DNA of 64,000 nucleotides. Origin: Desulfobotulus pelophilus. Its GTDB lineage: Bacteria > Desulfobacterota > Desulfobacteria > Desulfobacterales > ASO4-4. Below the pieces are notes generated by a model. That model searched no databases and had not been told where the DNA came from. It saw nothing but the letters and a program-made list of their open reading frames with translations. The stretch lies in assembly GCF_026155325.1 (NCBI RefSeq), contig NZ_JAPFPW010000007.1, positions 62,001 to 126,000 on the forward strand, written 5' to 3'. Below, one piece after another: positions 62,141 to 64,000 of this stretch (positions are counted from its first letter, which is position 1; each line of letters opens with the position of its first letter). A program made the translations under genes and the position numbers.

Positions 62141-62680
62141 TTACTGATAGTTAATGGTGATGGTAACGGCTGCATTGTCATAGGTTCCTGGCGTCTGTCC
62201 GCTACTCACACCCAGAACCCCTCCGACAAAAATTTTATTAGGGCCCGCAGCGGTAGCGGCAAGGGGGGAGGCCGTGGAGTTGATCGCAATATCGTTAATG
62301 GTCATGGTTGCGCCTCCTGTCTCCGTAATGGTAATGGAGGTAGGATAGACAATGCTGATATTGGCTCCCACCGTTGTCGTAACATCGATGCGACCGTTAT
62401 GCCCGCCGCTTACCGATGTCCCCGCTGGCGCGGATGGCAATACGGGAGAGGGCAATACGCCTCCGGTCACGACCATGCCAGAGGCATCAATCGTAACGCT
62501 TGTAGCTCCTGTGGTAACAATACTGCCAAAATTTAAGGACTGATCCTCCGTTCCAGCAAGAACGGCAGCCGTAATTTCTGCCTCTGCCGTCATGGTAACA
62601 GCGACAGCCCACGAGTCCTTCACCCACAGAGACAAACAGGATACCAGTGCCAATATACAGACAACGTAGTTTTTTTTCAT
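62141..62680 (-). CDS. DUF4402-family fimbrial major subunit
   Basis: 179 residues from the ATG at 62680 (GGGGGAACA upstream). Signal peptide (VVCILALVSCLSLWVKDSWA), then EAEITAAVLAGTEDQSLNFG, a Thr/Val/Gly-rich beta fold and the C-terminal TPGTYDNAAVTITINYQ, very close in pattern to the neighbouring DUF4402 protein. It has no cysteine in the mature part. First of the three minus-strand fimbrial genes, so probably the most abundant subunit. Confidence 0.8.
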   Translation of the reverse strand: MKKNYVVCILALVSCLSLWVKDSWAVAVTMTAEAEITAAVLAGTEDQSLNFGSIVTTGATSVTIDASGMVVTGGVLPSPVLPSAPAGTSVSGGHNGRIDVTTTVGANISIVYPTSITITETGGATMTINDIAINSTASPLAATAAGPNKIFVGGVLGVSSGQTPGTYDNAAVTITINYQ

Positions 62681-62922
62681 TGTTCCCCCTATTATCACTC
62701 AATTTCGGGAAAAGATCAAAAGAGACCCGCGCAAAAGGAACCCCCTTTTACGGGATGGTGGTTTGTCAAAAGCCAACAAATTCAATGACTGCATTTTCCA
62801 TACCAGGCTCACATACCACCTTCATAAACCATATTATCGGACAAAGAGGCTAGCAACTTGATCCGATAATGCATTCCCCCATCAAAAAACTCTTTTTCAA
62901 ACATATAGCAAAAGGTTTCCAA

Positions 62923-63459
62923 ATGAAAACAACACCCTCTTCACAACCAGCCCAAACCAACCTCATCCTCACCGGCATGCCCGGAGCAGGCAAAAGCACC
63001 CTCGGGGTTCTTGCCGCCAAAATCCTTGGCATGGATTTTCTGGACACAGACCTTATTATTCAGTCCAATGAAAAAAAGAGGCTTTCTGAAATCATAGAAG
63101 AAAATGGCTTAAACGCATTCAAAGAAATCGAAGCCCGCCATGTGGCAGAACTTACGGTCTCCCACACGGTCATTGCCACAGGCGGCAGCGTCATCTACAG
63201 CGAGAAGGCCATGGAAAATCTTGCCTCTCAGGGCCTGATTCTTCACCTTGCACTTTCCCTGCCAGAGCTTACAAAACGCCTTGGAAATCTCGATGAAAGG
63301 GGGGTTGTCAGGATGCCGGGCCAGAGCCTTGCAGCACTGTTTCATGAGCGCATGCCCCTTTACAGAAAATGGGCAGATGCGGAAATGGCCTGCGACGGCC
63401 TTTCCATGGATGATCTTCTCTGCCGCATCCGGCAGATTTTTCCTCCTTCACCGTCATGA
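62923..63459 (+). CDS. Shikimate kinase
   Basis: 178 residues from the ATG at 62923 (AAAGG upstream; the frame extends 18 residues further). Phosphorylates shikimate in the chorismate pathway. Walker A is LILTGMPGAGKSTLGVLAAK, the substrate aspartates lie in FLDTDLIIQ, the Gly-rich site is IATGGSVIYSEKAM (GGS instead of GGG), and the lid/adenine segment is HERMPLYRKWADAEM. The usual FRxxE is FKEIE here. Stand-alone gene. Confidence 0.85.
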   Translation: MKTTPSSQPAQTNLILTGMPGAGKSTLGVLAAKILGMDFLDTDLIIQSNEKKRLSEIIEENGLNAFKEIEARHVAELTVSHTVIATGGSVIYSEKAMENLASQGLILHLALSLPELTKRLGNLDERGVVRMPGQSLAALFHERMPLYRKWADAEMACDGLSMDDLLCRIRQIFPPSPS

Positions 63460-63485
63460 ATGCAGCTTTTATGAATGCAGCTTTT
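63456..63485 (+). repeat. Perfect 15-bp tandem duplication at the shikimate kinase stop
   Basis: ATGAATGCAGCTTTT occurs twice in direct succession (63456-63470 and 63471-63485); the first copy contains the stop codon. The remaining gap to 63905 holds no gene, only a terminator for the next minus-strand gene. Confidence 0.85.
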
Positions 63486-63582
63486 TCTGTCAAAAACAGC
63501 AACGCCATCGCGGGTTTTAAAAGCTCCTGCCATCGGTGAAACGTCAAAGCCCCGCCTGCTTCCCCTTCATTCCTGCACAGAT

Positions 63583-63626
63583 AAAAAATCCCTGCCCGGA
63601 AAGCCTTTTCGCCTCCCGGACAGGGA
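63583..63626 (-). terminator. Terminator of the OmpA-family gene
   Basis: On the minus strand TCCCTGTCCGG and CCGGGCAGGGA pair (one mismatch) and are followed by ATTTTTT. It lies about 280 bp beyond the OmpA stop and is the only strong hairpin in the 63460-63905 gap. Confidence 0.7.
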
Positions 63627-63905
63627 CTGTCCTGCCGTAGAAATTCAGCACCGGATCAACGGGTATCGGCTACACTGTTCAGCCGTTTTGCGTTGAACCC
63701 CATAAAGCATAGGGACAATATGCTTGCTACAACTTTCCGCCCCTCCTGTCCGGATGGGGATGAGCCGTAACCACAAGGATTATTACTTCCATACGGGTAT
63801 ATGGGAACCTGATCTCAGGACTTTTTCAAAGCCCTTTTGCCATCACTCCAGTCCGGCGGAAGGGAGGACGAGAATCTGAGACAGGCACACAACTTACTCC
63901 AGCTA

Positions 63906-64000
63906 TCAGGGAATGGGAAGCAGCTCCACCCTGCGGTTCCGGGCTCTGCCTTCTGCCGTATCATTATCGGCAATGGGATGGTCCGGTCCGTGGCCTGTCA
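63906..64000 (-). CDS. OmpA-family protein, C-terminal end
   Basis: Partial gene entering from the right edge. The last 31 codons read TGHGPDHPIADNDTAEGR followed by ARNRRVELLPIP. This is the conserved end of the OmpA/MotB peptidoglycan-binding domain (GHTD...N...LS..RA..V..R..NRRVEI pattern). The rest, including any barrel or lipoprotein signal, is outside the window. Confidence 0.85.
   Translation of the reverse strand, partial: TGHGPDHPIADNDTAEGRARNRRVELLPIP

Overview
The window reads as chromosomal core and accessory DNA of a strictly anaerobic, Gram-negative Desulfobacterota (deltaproteobacterial, sulfate-reducer-like) bacterium. The pointers are an ArsR-methyltransferase regulator beside ahcY, futalosine-pathway menaquinone genes, a tungsten-type aldehyde:ferredoxin oxidoreductase, a sensory [FeFe]-hydrogenase module, a double-cubane 2-hydroxyacyl-CoA dehydratase-like enzyme with a YedE selenium transporter, and a TonB2/TtpC system of Gram-negative type. 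I see no rRNA, tRNA, CRISPR array, phage or intact insertion sequence. Species cannot be named from the sequence.

Layout. 1-2.9 kb: end of a LivK-type binding protein, ahcY and its SahR-like regulator. 3.1-5.1 kb: Hpt, receiver-PP2C phosphatase and HATPase genes forming a partner-switching signalling operon. 5.3-7.6 kb: methyltransferase, UbiA-type prenyltransferase and UbiX (menaquinone). 7.6-10.9 kb: a MATE pump between two MarR regulators, plus an unknown membrane protein. 11-17.9 kb: hisD, serC, an orphan flagellin with an unusual leader, a metallo-hydrolase and a hybrid histidine kinase.

18-32.6 kb: cydC and cydD (thiol exporter halves) lie about 9 kb apart. Between them are a CASTOR-type channel, an aldehyde oxidoreductase with a structured leader, a HydS-type sensory hydrogenase operon (apparent frameshift in a run of eight A) with its PP2C phosphatase, and a secreted ATP-dependent DNA ligase. 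cydD and the ligase follow a CpxRA-like two-component system. A CpxP/Spy-like gene is divergent from it, and a perfect GTAAA-N5-GTAAA CpxR box lies between. This suggests periplasmic folding and thiol redox are controlled together.

33-43.3 kb: isochorismatase, ParA-like ATPase, PAS protein and AraC-GyrI regulator. Then comes a six-gene set: double-cubane protein, its activase, YedE, a TusA-like protein, a DUF3343 protein and an NAD(P)HX-dehydratase-like kinase. This set looks like an uncharacterised selenium/sulfur-linked redox system. 43.7-51 kb: TonB receptor with STN domain, AraC regulator, Old Yellow Enzyme, MocR regulator and EamA exporter.

51-56.4 kb: a TonB2-type energy-transduction operon (DUF3450, TtpC, ExbB, ExbD, TonB, TPR). 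Three of its genes carry a related palindromic element in frame near their 5' end. 56.6-62.7 kb: an unusual chaperone-usher-like fimbrial locus: a 1287-residue usher-like barrel fused to SPOR repeats, a PapD-like chaperone and two DUF4402 subunits. 62.9-64 kb: shikimate kinase and the C-terminus of an OmpA-family protein.
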